Shown here piece by piece: positions 43,201 to 51,869 of a stretch of 64,000 nucleotides of DNA. Under the pieces are notes generated by a model. It ran no database searches and had not been told where the DNA came from. It saw only the letters and a program-made list of their open reading frames with translations. The stretch is from an uncultured Acidobacteriota bacterium. Lineage in GTDB: Bacteria; Acidobacteriota; UBA6911; CAINFC01. The position numbers and the translations under genes were made by a program. How positions within the stretch are numbered: the stretch's first letter is position 1; each line of letters begins with the position of its first letter. The DNA is taken from NCBI GenBank assembly GCA_903847975.1, contig CAINFC010000080.1, positions 38,914 through 102,913 of the forward strand, written 5' to 3'.

Positions 43201-44205
43201 AGCGCCAGCGGCAACGCGCAGCTGGACCGGGCGGTGCTCGCCGGCTTCCTGCTGAACATCCGTCTGGCTAAAGTCCAGCTGCGGGTGCCCCAGGGATTCC
43301 GCACCGTTTCCAATGCGGACCTGATCTGGCGGGGAAACCTGGAGCGCCACAGCCTTAGCGGCGAAATCCGGGTGCAGGAGGCGGAATACAACCGTCATGC
43401 CGACCTTTTCCGGGATTTCAGCGTGCTCTTCCCGCTCGCCCGCACGGGCTCCCGGAAGCAGGAGATTCTGGACCGCCTGGCGCTGGATCTGCAGATCCGG
43501 TTCGACAACGGCATGGAGATCCGCACCGACACCATCCGGCTGGAGGCCGACAGCAACCTGCGATTGCTCGGGCCGGCCTCCGGCATCAGTCTTCTGGGCC
43601 GGATTTCCGCCACCTCCGGGGAGCTGACCTTTCTCGGCAACAATTATGAAATCACCAAGGGAGGCGTGGAGTTTGTCAACCCGCTGCATATCGAGCCTAT
43701 TTTCGACCTGAGCGCCATGACCACGGTTCACGGGTATCGCATCAATCTGCAGCTGACCGGCCGGCCCGACAGCATCAAGCCGGACATGCGCTCGGAGCCT
43801 CCCTTGCCCATGCTGGACCTGCTGACCCTGCTCTCCACCGGGGTGACCTCGCAGGAGCTTCTGGGGAGGGCCTCCGAAGGGGGCAACGTCGGCATGGCCG
43901 CCTCCAGTCTGCTGGCCCAGGGCCTTTCCCAGCAGGTGGAAAGCCGCATGCAGCGGCTGCTCGGCTTCCGCCAGTTCCGCATCGACCCGTTTCTGTCCTC
44001 CCGCTCCAACAACCCCACGGCGCGGGTGACCCTGGAGCGCCGGGTGCAGAAAAACCTCAGTCTGACCTACTCGACCGACCTGACCAGCGCCCAGCAGAAC
44101 ATTATCCTGGTCGAGTATTTTTTCAACCCGGATTACTCGCTGATCGCCTCACGGGACGAAAAAGGGCAGTACGGACTGGACCTGCGCATCCAGCGCCGCT
44201 TCTGA
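40207..44205 (+). CDS. tamB: TamB-like translocation and assembly protein
   Basis: A 1332-aa AsmA/TamB-type bridge protein, starting 1 nt after yidD. N-terminal anchor 'WLWTGTVFLWGLASFLFAY' (about residues 28-46), then a very long run of short beta strands forming a hydrophobic groove. The C-terminal TamB domain (DUF490) has 'GRISATSGELTFLGNNYEITKGGVEFVNP' (split across strands near 1140), 'DLLTLLSTGVTSQELL' and a barrel-like end 'YSLIASRDEKGQYGLDLRIQRRF'. Family members move phospholipids or help TamA insert outer-membrane proteins. No tamA/bamA gene is in the window. Confidence 0.92.
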   Translation: MTLTEPESAPPTEVSRPAGGRRKRRRGWLWTGTVFLWGLASFLFAYRYLQSELFQRNLRDWVLPYLSQALSADIRCDRMQIDLFAGRAAVYGLTLSKKGAEVPPFLEIQKVDARFQWGISWGKGRFALGAVRVERPVLRLHLLGPEKDNLPRSSAPRGKGRLVETIFRASFQQAEIYGGVVELREWRLPIEMALHDLQLDLDLQQQGLYLGSLRFSRGSMQAGRWKGEDLGLESKIEFVPQGVRFREATVRYGPSEVRFSGQLENLYAPELDLTFEALAGMEQIQDSFRLNPLFSGPVKAEGRLLLQNGLFETRGRFSSPEIRFQGLTALEAEGEFALTRSRLSLQAIQTRILGGKARGQFVYDWGNEKPLGRGEFQAESVSMQKSLQDLLRMKWPSLSRADGDLSFGWDGDAADWRMDARVQLKAPGGSENRTEPTEPEPRLDPSGAIDFTFQRGQVQISRLDLTFPRGSRAKADGFIGIRQPSSLTVDFLSPLLAESLQLIRQLSGKGDLLSNTAWMPAGIREMRFQGRMSGMVSNPEVEGTLEIAQPHWAYSSWDSFRALVRRTPQRLNLDSMLLSGPAGQILASLAIPPPSTDGSVWQLQGSAGGLRLESLIRRPGDAGLLLGQLDSSFLLQGGDGFLRGSAQATLSDVSAIGIPLGSLESTVRLENSRVSLDLQSRSQQDSFLEMHGFYDTDTAAFAGKGEARSLPLRQISYLADWKERLDGRLDLSFEGEGDITRPRLQGQIRSPAVMMIGQALQSLESRWSWSGKEVRWGGTGRLPAGKLGWDSSIRWDGAEPLWSAEVQVDHFDLLQVMPDSARESASQWSSQAAGRISVSGPFLQPARWSLEALFPGFDLTFNTLSFQAQQPLKARYAGGRLEIEKTGFSTKAGQLALSGSVDTASSAPLNLRISSQLDLQAFESWMGGAALKGKSNLEIAVQGTPQSPRLRGTCRLENVSLNAPGLDYSIDNLSGDLFFDGNSLRASNVKGAFAGGTLSASGNAQLDRAVLAGFLLNIRLAKVQLRVPQGFRTVSNADLIWRGNLERHSLSGEIRVQEAEYNRHADLFRDFSVLFPLARTGSRKQEILDRLALDLQIRFDNGMEIRTDTIRLEADSNLRLLGPASGISLLGRISATSGELTFLGNNYEITKGGVEFVNPLHIEPIFDLSAMTTVHGYRINLQLTGRPDSIKPDMRSEPPLPMLDLLTLLSTGVTSQELLGRASEGGNVGMAASSLLAQGLSQQVESRMQRLLGFRQFRIDPFLSSRSNNPTARVTLERRVQKNLSLTYSTDLTSAQQNIILVEYFFNPDYSLIASRDEKGQYGLDLRIQRRF

Positions 44206-44314
44206 TGGGAGTGCGCCCGGGAATCCATACCACCCGGGATCCGAAGCCGTCCGGCGACGGTGCTCCGTGGCGTGAGATTCCGAAGCAAAGCAATACGGCC
44301 GAAAGGAGACCAAG

Positions 44315-47296
44315 ATGAAACGGATCATGGCGGTTTTTCTGATTCTGCTGGCGGAAGCGGCCTGGGCGCAGGATGCCCTGGAGCGGGGCTTTGCCAGCCC
44401 GCCGCCGGAGTGCCGGCCGGGGGCCTTCCTGGACTGGATGGGCGGGATGGTCGGCCGCGAGGGGCTGACCCTCGACCTGGAGGCATTGAAAGAGGCCGGA
44501 GTCGGCGGCGTGATGATCATGCAGCTTCCCGACCAGCTCGCCGGCGTGGTACAGTGGCCGTTCCGCGATTACCCCGGGAAAGTCGAGTGCCTGAGCGACG
44601 AATGGTTCGCGATGATGAATCACGCCATCGGGGAAGCGGACCGGCTCGGACTGACCGTGGCGACGCTGGCCTCGCCGGGATGGAGTCACGTCGGCGGGCC
44701 GTGGATCCATCCGGAGCAGGGGCTGAAGGTGCTCGGTGCAGGAGTCACGCAAGTCAAGGGGCCGAGTCGTTTCGATGGGCTGCTGGTGCGCGCGGCGCCG
44801 GCCGGCGAGGAAAAGCCGACACTTCCGGAGTGGTCGCGCGACAGGGAGGCCTGGAAAAGGCGGAAGGAGTCCTGGGGCGATCCGTATCAGGATGTGGCGG
44901 TGGTGGCGCTGCCCGATCCCGACGCGAAAACCGGCGCAGTGCCCCTGGAGCGGGTGATCGACCTGACCGGCAAAATGGAGGGCGGCGGCGGGCTGAAGTG
45001 GGACGTCCCCGAGGGCACATGGCACATCGTTCGGCTGGGGGCGCAGACTTTCCTCGGACCGAACTACCCGGCGCCGGTCGAGGCCGCCGGGCTGGAAAGC
45101 GACCGCTTCGACCCGGCGGCGACCCGCGCGGCGCTGGAGCCCTACATCGGGCGCATCGCGAGGGAAGCCAAGGCTAAGGGCTATCGATCGTTCCAGGGGT
45201 TCGACACCGACAGCTACGAATCCGGGTTCCAGAATTTCAGCGCCGACCTGCCGGCGGAGTTCCGCAAGCGGATGGGGTACGACTGCGTGCCGTGGCTGCC
45301 GGCATGGCACGACCGCAAGCGGACCATCGGCAGCCCAGAGCGGACCGCCCGCTTCCGGCGCGACATGCTGCAGGTGGTTTCGGATCTGTGGCTGGAGCGT
45401 TTTTACGGAGAGATCCGTCGGTTCGCGGAGGAGCACGAGCTCCGGTGGATGGTGGAGCCGTACTTCAAGCTGACCATCGACTGGCGGGCGGTGGCGGCGC
45501 GCTCCCATCTTCCGGGGGCCGAGTTCTGGGTGCGCGACCTCCGGGTCGATGACATCATCCGGGACCTGATCGGGCCGGGGCCCGATTCGGCGGCACTTTA
45601 CGGGCATCGCGTGGTGTGGGCCGAGGCGTTCACGGCGCGGCCCGACGGCAGCGCCTGGCGTAACGATCCCTGGCTGCTCAAGCCGTATGGCGATGCGGCC
45701 TACTGCCGCGGCATCAACCACTTCATGATGCACGGCTACGTGCACAATCCGTTCGGCGAGGCGGCCACGCCGGGGCTGAGCATGGGATTCTGGGGGACGC
45801 AGTTCAACCGCCGCCTGACCTGGTGGCCATGGGCGCGGGCCTGGCATCTGTATCTGGCGCGCTGCCAGTTCCTGCTGCGCCAGGGCGAGCCGGTGGCCGA
45901 CGTGCTGGCTTACCCGCCGCGCACCGAGCACATCCCCGGCCCGACGCTGGAAGCCGGTCCCTACAAGCAGGTGGTTCTGGACGACGAGACACTGCGGAAA
46001 AGGCTGAAGGTGTCGGCCGGGAGGCTGGAAGTGCGGCCGGGAGTGACTTATGCCGCGCTGGCGCTGACGGCACCGCGCCCTATGGCTCCGGCCGGCTTTA
46101 CGCCGGAAGCGCTGCAGAAAATCAGGCAGCTGGCTGAAGACGGGGCGACAGTGATCGGGGACGCCCCGGCGGCAGTCTCTGCCAGCCTGAAAGGATACCC
46201 GGACTGCGACCGGGAGATGGCGCGGCTGATTACCGGGATCTGGGGAGAGGGGCCGCGGCCAAAGGCGGGGGAAAGAAAAATCGGGAAAGGTCGCGTGGTC
46301 TGGGGGCAAAGCGTGCCGGAAGCGCTGAGCAACGTTGCAGGCGCCCCGGATTGCGAGTTTGTCCCAGCCGTGCCGGGCGATCCGATAAGGTTCGACTTCG
46401 CCCACCGGCGCACCGGGGAGGCCGACACTTATTTCGTCGCCAACCTGGGAGATGCGCCGCTCCAGGGGAAATTGCGCCTGCGGGCCCGGGGGAAGCCGGA
46501 GCTCTGGGATCCGGTAACCGGCCGGATGCGTCTGCTGCCGGAATTTTCCAATCAGCATCCCATGGAAATCCCGGTCTGTTTCGAGCCGCGTCAGAGCTTT
46601 TTCATTGTGCTGCGATCGGCGAAAGCCCCGTCCGTTGCGGAGAGGCACGCGGGCGGGGGCGGGCCGTCGAATTTCCCGGATCGGAAGCAGGTGTGCGAGA
46701 TTACAGGTGCCTGGGACGTGTCGTTCGATCCGAAATGGGGCGGGCCGGCCTCGACGCGGTTTGAGCAATTGTCGGACTGGACCCGCAGCGCGATGGATGG
46801 AATCCGATATTACTCGGGGAAAGCGGTTTACAGGAAGACGTTCGATCTTCCGGATGAAAGGCCGGGGATTACGCCCGGACACCCCGTGTATCTTGACTTG
46901 GGCGCCGTAAGGAACATGGCCCGCGTGCGTCTGAACGGGCAGGACCTGGGAATCGTCTGGTGCGCCCCGTGGCGCGTCGAGATCACCCGGGCGGTAAAAG
47001 AAAAGGGGAATGCGCTGGAAATCGAGGTGGTCAACACCTGGGTCAACCGGATCATCGGGGACGAGCAGAAGCCGGCGGATGCGGAGTGGACGGCTGTGGA
47101 TTCCAGGCACGGCATGGGCGGCTATACGACCGCGGCCCGGGGAATGGCGCTCAAGGACCTGCCGGACTGGCTGATCGAAGGCAAGCCGCGGCCGTCCAGG
47201 GGCCGCTACACGTTCGTAAACTGGCAGTATTACAGCAAGGACGCCCCGCTGCTGCCCTCGGGGCTGCTGGGGCCGGTTCGGGTGATGACGGAATAG
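44315..47296 (+). CDS. GH106-like alpha-L-rhamnosidase
   Basis: A 993-aa secreted glycoside hydrolase. Signal peptide MKRIMAVFLILLAEAAWA. The start 'FASPPPECRPGAFLDWMGGMVGREGLTLDLEALKEAGVGGV' (about 27-67, quoted by its landmarks RPGAFLDWMGG and DLEALKEAG) is the typical opening of GH106 catalytic domains. A large alpha/beta region follows, and the C-terminus has a jelly-roll with 'YLDLGAVRNMARVRLNGQDLGIVWCAPWRVEIT', like galactose-binding modules. GH106 enzymes remove rhamnose from pectic side chains or other glycans. AAAGGAG lies 6 nt before the ATG. It is noticeably more GC-rich than adjacent genes. A TonB receptor follows about 0.9 kb downstream. Confidence 0.88.
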   Translation: MKRIMAVFLILLAEAAWAQDALERGFASPPPECRPGAFLDWMGGMVGREGLTLDLEALKEAGVGGVMIMQLPDQLAGVVQWPFRDYPGKVECLSDEWFAMMNHAIGEADRLGLTVATLASPGWSHVGGPWIHPEQGLKVLGAGVTQVKGPSRFDGLLVRAAPAGEEKPTLPEWSRDREAWKRRKESWGDPYQDVAVVALPDPDAKTGAVPLERVIDLTGKMEGGGGLKWDVPEGTWHIVRLGAQTFLGPNYPAPVEAAGLESDRFDPAATRAALEPYIGRIAREAKAKGYRSFQGFDTDSYESGFQNFSADLPAEFRKRMGYDCVPWLPAWHDRKRTIGSPERTARFRRDMLQVVSDLWLERFYGEIRRFAEEHELRWMVEPYFKLTIDWRAVAARSHLPGAEFWVRDLRVDDIIRDLIGPGPDSAALYGHRVVWAEAFTARPDGSAWRNDPWLLKPYGDAAYCRGINHFMMHGYVHNPFGEAATPGLSMGFWGTQFNRRLTWWPWARAWHLYLARCQFLLRQGEPVADVLAYPPRTEHIPGPTLEAGPYKQVVLDDETLRKRLKVSAGRLEVRPGVTYAALALTAPRPMAPAGFTPEALQKIRQLAEDGATVIGDAPAAVSASLKGYPDCDREMARLITGIWGEGPRPKAGERKIGKGRVVWGQSVPEALSNVAGAPDCEFVPAVPGDPIRFDFAHRRTGEADTYFVANLGDAPLQGKLRLRARGKPELWDPVTGRMRLLPEFSNQHPMEIPVCFEPRQSFFIVLRSAKAPSVAERHAGGGGPSNFPDRKQVCEITGAWDVSFDPKWGGPASTRFEQLSDWTRSAMDGIRYYSGKAVYRKTFDLPDERPGITPGHPVYLDLGAVRNMARVRLNGQDLGIVWCAPWRVEITRAVKEKGNALEIEVVNTWVNRIIGDEQKPADAEWTAVDSRHGMGGYTTAARGMALKDLPDWLIEGKPRPSRGRYTFVNWQYYSKDAPLLPSGLLGPVRVMTE

Positions 47297-47448
47297 ACGA
47301 ATTACCGGCTGCCGAAACGCCCGTTTTCCAGGCAAAACGAACACAGGGATACGCCTGGCGGCGGCGAACATCCGTTACAAGGCAGTAGCCAGAATCCAGA
47401 ATTTCAAAGACATTTTTTCTACAGGTTTCCCTATTTTGAATTCTAACT

Positions 47449-47520
47449 GCGTACCCGGGGCTGCGCTTCGCTCCACCCCAGGCTATTATGTGCCGGGCCT
47501 TTGGCCCTTGGCTTTTTCCG
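47449..47520 (+). repeat. truncated element A4 (right half)
   Basis: TACCCGGGGCTGCGCTTCG ... CCACCCCAGGC then GGGCCTTTGGCCC and GGCTTTTTCC, corresponding to the right-hand hairpins of A1. The left part is missing. The stretch 47297-47448 before it shows nothing recognisable. Confidence 0.55.
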
Positions 47521-47535
47521 AAAATTGAAATGTGT

Positions 47536-47866
47536 GACTTTTTGGGAGATTATCAGGAAAGATGGCTTCGCAAAAAATCGTTTTTCCGTCCGGTTCTGCC
47601 GTCCCGATGGGACTTGCCCCGTGCGGGAGCCAACCCGGCAATAAATTGCCGGGCTAAAATCTTGCCGTCCCTGACGGGACTATGCCTCGGAATCACAGTC
47701 CTGTGCCGGATTATGCAGGGCCTGACAAGGCAAGGCCGGAGGACAACGGTACGGTCTCCGCTATTTCGTCCCGTGCGGTACACACGCAAGTCCCGTAAGG
47801 GACGGCAGAACAAAAGGAAATATCGACTTTTTGCGAGATTATAAGGAAAGATGGCCCGGCAAAACG
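47536..47866 (+). repeat. modular intergenic element B2
   Basis: Related in inverted orientation to 5736-5975. Bounded by near-identical direct segments starting GACTTTTTGGGAGATTAT (47536) and GACTTTTTGCGAGATTAT (47825), each followed by AGGAAAGATGGC. Interior has GTCCCGATGGGAC, CCGTCCCTGACGGGAC and GTCCCGTAAGGGAC stems. Non-coding. Confidence 0.78.
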
Positions 47867-47875
47867 TCCCGCATC

Positions 47876-48135
47876 TTCGAATTTCCGTTGGGGAAAGCCC
47901 TGAAGGGGCTTCGGTACACAGCCCGGGGTTGGCGCGCTTCGCGCCTACCCCGGGTAGGGACACCCACAGGCGACAACCCTGAATGGGTTGCGCAAAATCC
48001 AGCAATAGCAGGTGTATGTGCAGCCCTTTCAGGGCTGTTTTTAAAACAAATCCGCCTTCCCGGGGTAGCGCCTTTTCGGCGCAACCCCGGACTGTGATCC
48101 GGAACTCCTTTGGGGTTCCTGCCACTTTTTGCAGC
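47876..48135 (+). repeat. modular hairpin element A3
   Basis: Collinear with A1 over about 250 bp with base changes that keep the stems (GAAAGCCC/GGGGCTTC, CAACCCT/TGGGTTG, CAGCCCT/AGGGCTG, GGAACTCC/GGGGTTCC). The right end on the other strand reads GATGAAGCTGCAAAAAGT. Part of a 919-bp gene-free stretch between the GH106 and Oar-like genes. Confidence 0.88.
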
Positions 48136-48215
48136 TTCATCATCGCTGTTTTCCAATCGAATGCGATATAGTGTAAAAACACATGAACGTAATCACTATT
48201 TCAGGGGCTAATTTT

Positions 48216-51200
48216 ATGACCAAGAAATTCGAAAAACGATCGTTGGTTCTTCCGTTTCTTCTGGCCTTCGTTTTTTCCTTCAGTCTGTCTTTCGGACAGG
48301 CGACGACCGGCTCGATTGTCGGCCGGGTGGCGGATGCCTCCGGAAGCGTCGTCCCGGGGGCCAGCGTCACTGCTCTTTTACAATCCACCGGGGCCGTGCG
48401 CCAGGCCGTGACCGATGCCACCGGGGACTTCGTCTTCAGCGCCCTTCCGCCGGGTGTTTATACCATCACGGTTGAAAAAGAAGGGTTTAAAAAATACGAA
48501 AAGAAGGAGGTCAACCTTCCGATCAGCGACCGCCTTTCCATCGGTGAGATCCGGTTGGAGGTCGGGGTGATCACCGAAACAGTGACCGTATCCGCCGAAG
48601 GCTCCGATGTTCAGACCGCCAGTGCGGAACGCTCCGGCCTGGTTACCTCCTCTCAGGTGCAAAACCTGACCGTCATCAACCGGGACTTTTCCGCCCTGGT
48701 TGCCCTGCAGCCGGGAGTCGTGGCCAATACCAGCCGCGGCGAGACGCCGGGTTTCGATGGCAACAGCCTGTTTAACGTCCAGGGGAACCGGCAGTCCTCC
48801 AACGACATCAAGATTGACGGATTGCCGGGGCAGGATTTAGGCAACGCCGTCAGCGTGACCGCCTATATCAGCATGGACTCGGTTGCCGAGGTCAAGATTC
48901 TGACCAGCAATTTTTCGGCCGAATTCGGTCGCAAACCGGGGGCCAGCATCCAGGCGGTGACCAAGTCCGGAGGGCAGGATTTCCACGGTACGGCCTACTG
49001 GTACAAGCGGCACGAGATGTTCAATGCCAACAATTTTTTCAACAACCGCAGCTCCATTACGGAACCGCGCTACCGCTACACCACAGCCGGAGGCAACATC
49101 GGCGGGCCGATCTATATACCCGGAAAGTTCAACCGGGATCGCAATAAGCTGTTTTTTTTCTACGCACATGAGGAGCTCCGCGAAGCCCGCCCGCGCCCTA
49201 TCCAGCAGCTCACCATGCCTACGGCTCTGGAGCGGACCGGGGATTTCAGTAAGACCGTGGATCTGAACGGGGCCATGATTGTCGTCCGCGATCCGCAAAC
49301 CAAGGCCGCCTTCCCCGGGAATATCATCCCCCAGAACCGTATCAATCCGCTCATGCAGAAGTATCTGAATCTTTTCCCCCTGCCCAATTTTTCCGACATC
49401 GCCATTTCGGGGCGCCGCTACAACTGGCAGATGCAGGAGGCACTGGATGCGCCCAAGAGAATCGATACGATTCGGGTGGACTACAATATCACTCCGAACA
49501 CCAGCGCCTACGTCCGCTACAATGATTTTTGGGAAGACATGCGCGGGTGTGCCGTGCCGGGAGCCAACGGTGCCTGGTGCTGGCTGCCGAATACGTATAA
49601 GGATACTTCCAAAACCGCGACCATTTCCGCGACCCACGTCTTTAATCCGTCTCTGGTTATGGAATTATCCACCGGCATCCTGCGGTCCACGGAAAACGGT
49701 CCGGCCCAGAGGCAATCGGATATCGATCGCCTCAACCGAACCGCATCCGGGATTACGATTCCTCAGTTCTTCCCGGAAAACAATCCCTTGGGGCTGGTGC
49801 CCCGCTCCAGTTATGGCGGCATCACCAATGCCCCTTCGGTGACCTATGAAAACCGGTTCCCTCTGCGCGGCTCCGACACCCTGTTTACCTGGAGCGGCAG
49901 CGTCAGCAAGACCATGAGCGATCATACCTTCAAGTTCGGGATGTGGGCCGAGCGGGCCCGCAACTTTGAAGAAAAGGACGGCATCTTTGCCGGAGACTTC
50001 GCCTTCGGCCGCGACACCAACAACCCCAACGACTCGAATTACGCCTACTCCAATGCGCTCCTGGGTAACTTTGCCACCTACACCGAGTCGACGACTCGCC
50101 CCTGGGAGCAGGGACGGTCTACATTAATCGAGTGGTATGCCCAGGACAACTGGCGTGTCCGGCAGAATTTCACCCTGGATTACGGGTTCCGATTCGGATG
50201 GGCTCAACCATTCCATAGCTTTCGACGGGAAGAGGCGGGTTTTCTGCCCAGCCGGTGGGACCCTGCCAAGAAAGTGAAGCTGATTGAACCCGCCATGGTC
50301 AACAACCAGCGCGTCGGTCGTCACCCGGTCACCGGCGCCATCTTTCCGGCAGCGGCCATCGGTGCCCTGGCTCCCGGAGTCGGGGACCCCTACAACGGGA
50401 CGGTCAATACCCTGATCGAGAAGGACTATCCCGGCGGCATGCGCCAGAACTCCGGCCTTAAAGTCGCTCCTCGTTTCGGATTTTCCTGGGACCCGTTCTG
50501 CAGCGGCAAAACAGCCATTCGGGGCGGTTTCGGGATTTTCTATAATATCCGCGAGCAGGGCAACCGGGGATGGGGTACTTGGCGCAACCCGCCCATGCGG
50601 GCCGAACCGATTATCTACTACGGCAACCTGGCCACCTTCATGAACTCCAGCGGCGTGACCTTTCCTTCCGCCAGCACCGGCTTCCTTCCGGAATGGCCCG
50701 TGGCCCGGACCGGAAACTTCAGCCTTGGCGTTCAACGAAACATCGGCATGGGCACGGTCGTGGATGTATCGTATGTGGCCGCTCTCAGCCGGCATCTGCC
50801 GCAGGGAAGAAACCTGAACGCCATCCCCTTCGGCTCCAACTTTCTCAAAGCCAACGAGGATCCTACCAATCCCGGCAAACCGCTGTCCGCCGCCTTTTTA
50901 CGCCCCTATATCGGCTACAACGACCTGACCCTCTATGAGTACGCCGGAAATTCCAGCTACCACTCGCTGCAGATAACCGCCAATCGACGCTTCTCCCGCG
51001 GTCTGCAGTTCGGGGTTGCCTGGACCTGGTCCAAAGCCATGGACTACGTCGATGCCGATACCAGCACGGTGAGCAACCTGGTCAGCACCAAGGTCTGGAA
51101 TTATGGAAAAGCCGGTTACGATCGCACCCACATCCTGGTGCTCAACTGGATGTGGGATCTGCCCAAAGCCAGCCAGCACTGGAACAATCTTTTTTCCAGG

Positions 51201-51689
51201 GCGGTACTGGACGGCTGGCAGTTTTCCGGGATCATGCGGCTGCAGAGCGGGGCGCCGACCGGGATCGGCTACAGCCTGGTACAATCGGTCGATATCACCG
51301 GTTCCCCGACGGATGGCGCCCGGGTTTTTATCATCGCCAATCCGATCCTGCCGCGAAGCGAGCGTACTTTTTTCCGGAATTTCAATACCGAGGCTTTCGC
51401 TCCGCCCACGGTGGGGACCATCGGAAACGCGCCCAAGGATGTCTTCCGCGGACCGGGCGTAAACAACTGGGATCTCTCCTTTTTCAAAAACATCAACCTC
51501 GGCATGGAAAGGGTCCGGCTGCAGTTCCGGGCGGAATTATATAACGCCTTTAACCATACGCAGTTCAGCGCCGTGGATACCACGGCGCGCTACGATGCCG
51601 CCGGCAAGCAGGTCAATACGCAGTTCGGGGCATTTACCGCGGCCAATCCCTCCCGGCGCATCCAGCTGGCCCTGCGCCTGACCTTTTGA
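48216..51689 (+). CDS. Oar-like TonB-dependent receptor
   Basis: A 1157-aa outer-membrane protein from MTKKFEKRSL at 48216 (AGGGG 9 nt upstream); an upstream ATG at 48183 adds eleven residues before the signal peptide. Signal about 1-26 (ending SFGQ). CarboxypepD_reg-like domain 'GSIVGRVADASGSVVPGASVTAL'. Plug with 'NVQGNRQSSNDIKIDGLPGQDLGN' landmarks and 'EFGRKPGASIQAVTKSGG', typical of the large acidobacterial receptor family. Barrel ends '...RRIQLALRLTF' with C-terminal Phe as needed for Bam insertion. Probable role in uptake of oligosaccharides or peptides; the ligand is unknown. Confidence 0.93.
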   Translation: MTKKFEKRSLVLPFLLAFVFSFSLSFGQATTGSIVGRVADASGSVVPGASVTALLQSTGAVRQAVTDATGDFVFSALPPGVYTITVEKEGFKKYEKKEVNLPISDRLSIGEIRLEVGVITETVTVSAEGSDVQTASAERSGLVTSSQVQNLTVINRDFSALVALQPGVVANTSRGETPGFDGNSLFNVQGNRQSSNDIKIDGLPGQDLGNAVSVTAYISMDSVAEVKILTSNFSAEFGRKPGASIQAVTKSGGQDFHGTAYWYKRHEMFNANNFFNNRSSITEPRYRYTTAGGNIGGPIYIPGKFNRDRNKLFFFYAHEELREARPRPIQQLTMPTALERTGDFSKTVDLNGAMIVVRDPQTKAAFPGNIIPQNRINPLMQKYLNLFPLPNFSDIAISGRRYNWQMQEALDAPKRIDTIRVDYNITPNTSAYVRYNDFWEDMRGCAVPGANGAWCWLPNTYKDTSKTATISATHVFNPSLVMELSTGILRSTENGPAQRQSDIDRLNRTASGITIPQFFPENNPLGLVPRSSYGGITNAPSVTYENRFPLRGSDTLFTWSGSVSKTMSDHTFKFGMWAERARNFEEKDGIFAGDFAFGRDTNNPNDSNYAYSNALLGNFATYTESTTRPWEQGRSTLIEWYAQDNWRVRQNFTLDYGFRFGWAQPFHSFRREEAGFLPSRWDPAKKVKLIEPAMVNNQRVGRHPVTGAIFPAAAIGALAPGVGDPYNGTVNTLIEKDYPGGMRQNSGLKVAPRFGFSWDPFCSGKTAIRGGFGIFYNIREQGNRGWGTWRNPPMRAEPIIYYGNLATFMNSSGVTFPSASTGFLPEWPVARTGNFSLGVQRNIGMGTVVDVSYVAALSRHLPQGRNLNAIPFGSNFLKANEDPTNPGKPLSAAFLRPYIGYNDLTLYEYAGNSSYHSLQITANRRFSRGLQFGVAWTWSKAMDYVDADTSTVSNLVSTKVWNYGKAGYDRTHILVLNWMWDLPKASQHWNNLFSRAVLDGWQFSGIMRLQSGAPTGIGYSLVQSVDITGSPTDGARVFIIANPILPRSERTFFRNFNTEAFAPPTVGTIGNAPKDVFRGPGVNNWDLSFFKNINLGMERVRLQFRAELYNAFNHTQFSAVDTTARYDAAGKQVNTQFGAFTAANPSRRIQLALRLTF

Positions 51690-51716
51690 GATGCCTGGCG
51701 AAAAAGCGTGCTCTGT

Positions 51717-51733
51717 GTCAGGAATATCCTGAC
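51717..51733. promoter_or_regulatory. perfect 7-bp inverted repeat
   Basis: GTCAGGA ATA TCCTGAC, with outer AAAGCG/CGCTTT that can extend the pairing. Lies 28 nt after the receptor stop. Either part of that transcript's end or an operator upstream of the peptide gene. Confidence 0.4.
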
Positions 51734-51756
51734 CGCTTTCGCATAGGGTGCGGGAC

Positions 51757-51828
51757 GAGGATGCGGGACACCCACCCGATCCTGGATGGATCGGAAAATG
51801 GGTGTCCTGTTTTCCCCTCCTGGCAACA
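51757..51828 (+). repeat. REP-like element D1
   Basis: Starts GAGGATGCGGGACACCCA. Two-part hairpin: GGACACCCA (51766-51774) with TGGGTGTCC (51799-51807), and inside it CCGATCC/GGATCGG around TGGAT. A related sequence recurs at 52215-52291 in the same orientation and, diverged, at 59968-60016. Confidence 0.85.
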
Positions 51829-51869
51829 AGGGAGAGAAGGATCCGAAAGGACCGACATCGGGAGCGAAC

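Noticed and set aside
44123..47371. A 1082-codon open frame on the minus strand across the GH106 gene.
   Set aside because: Antisense shadow produced by strong G/C bias at third positions. It lacks a plausible N-terminus or domain, and the plus strand has a signal peptide and family motifs.
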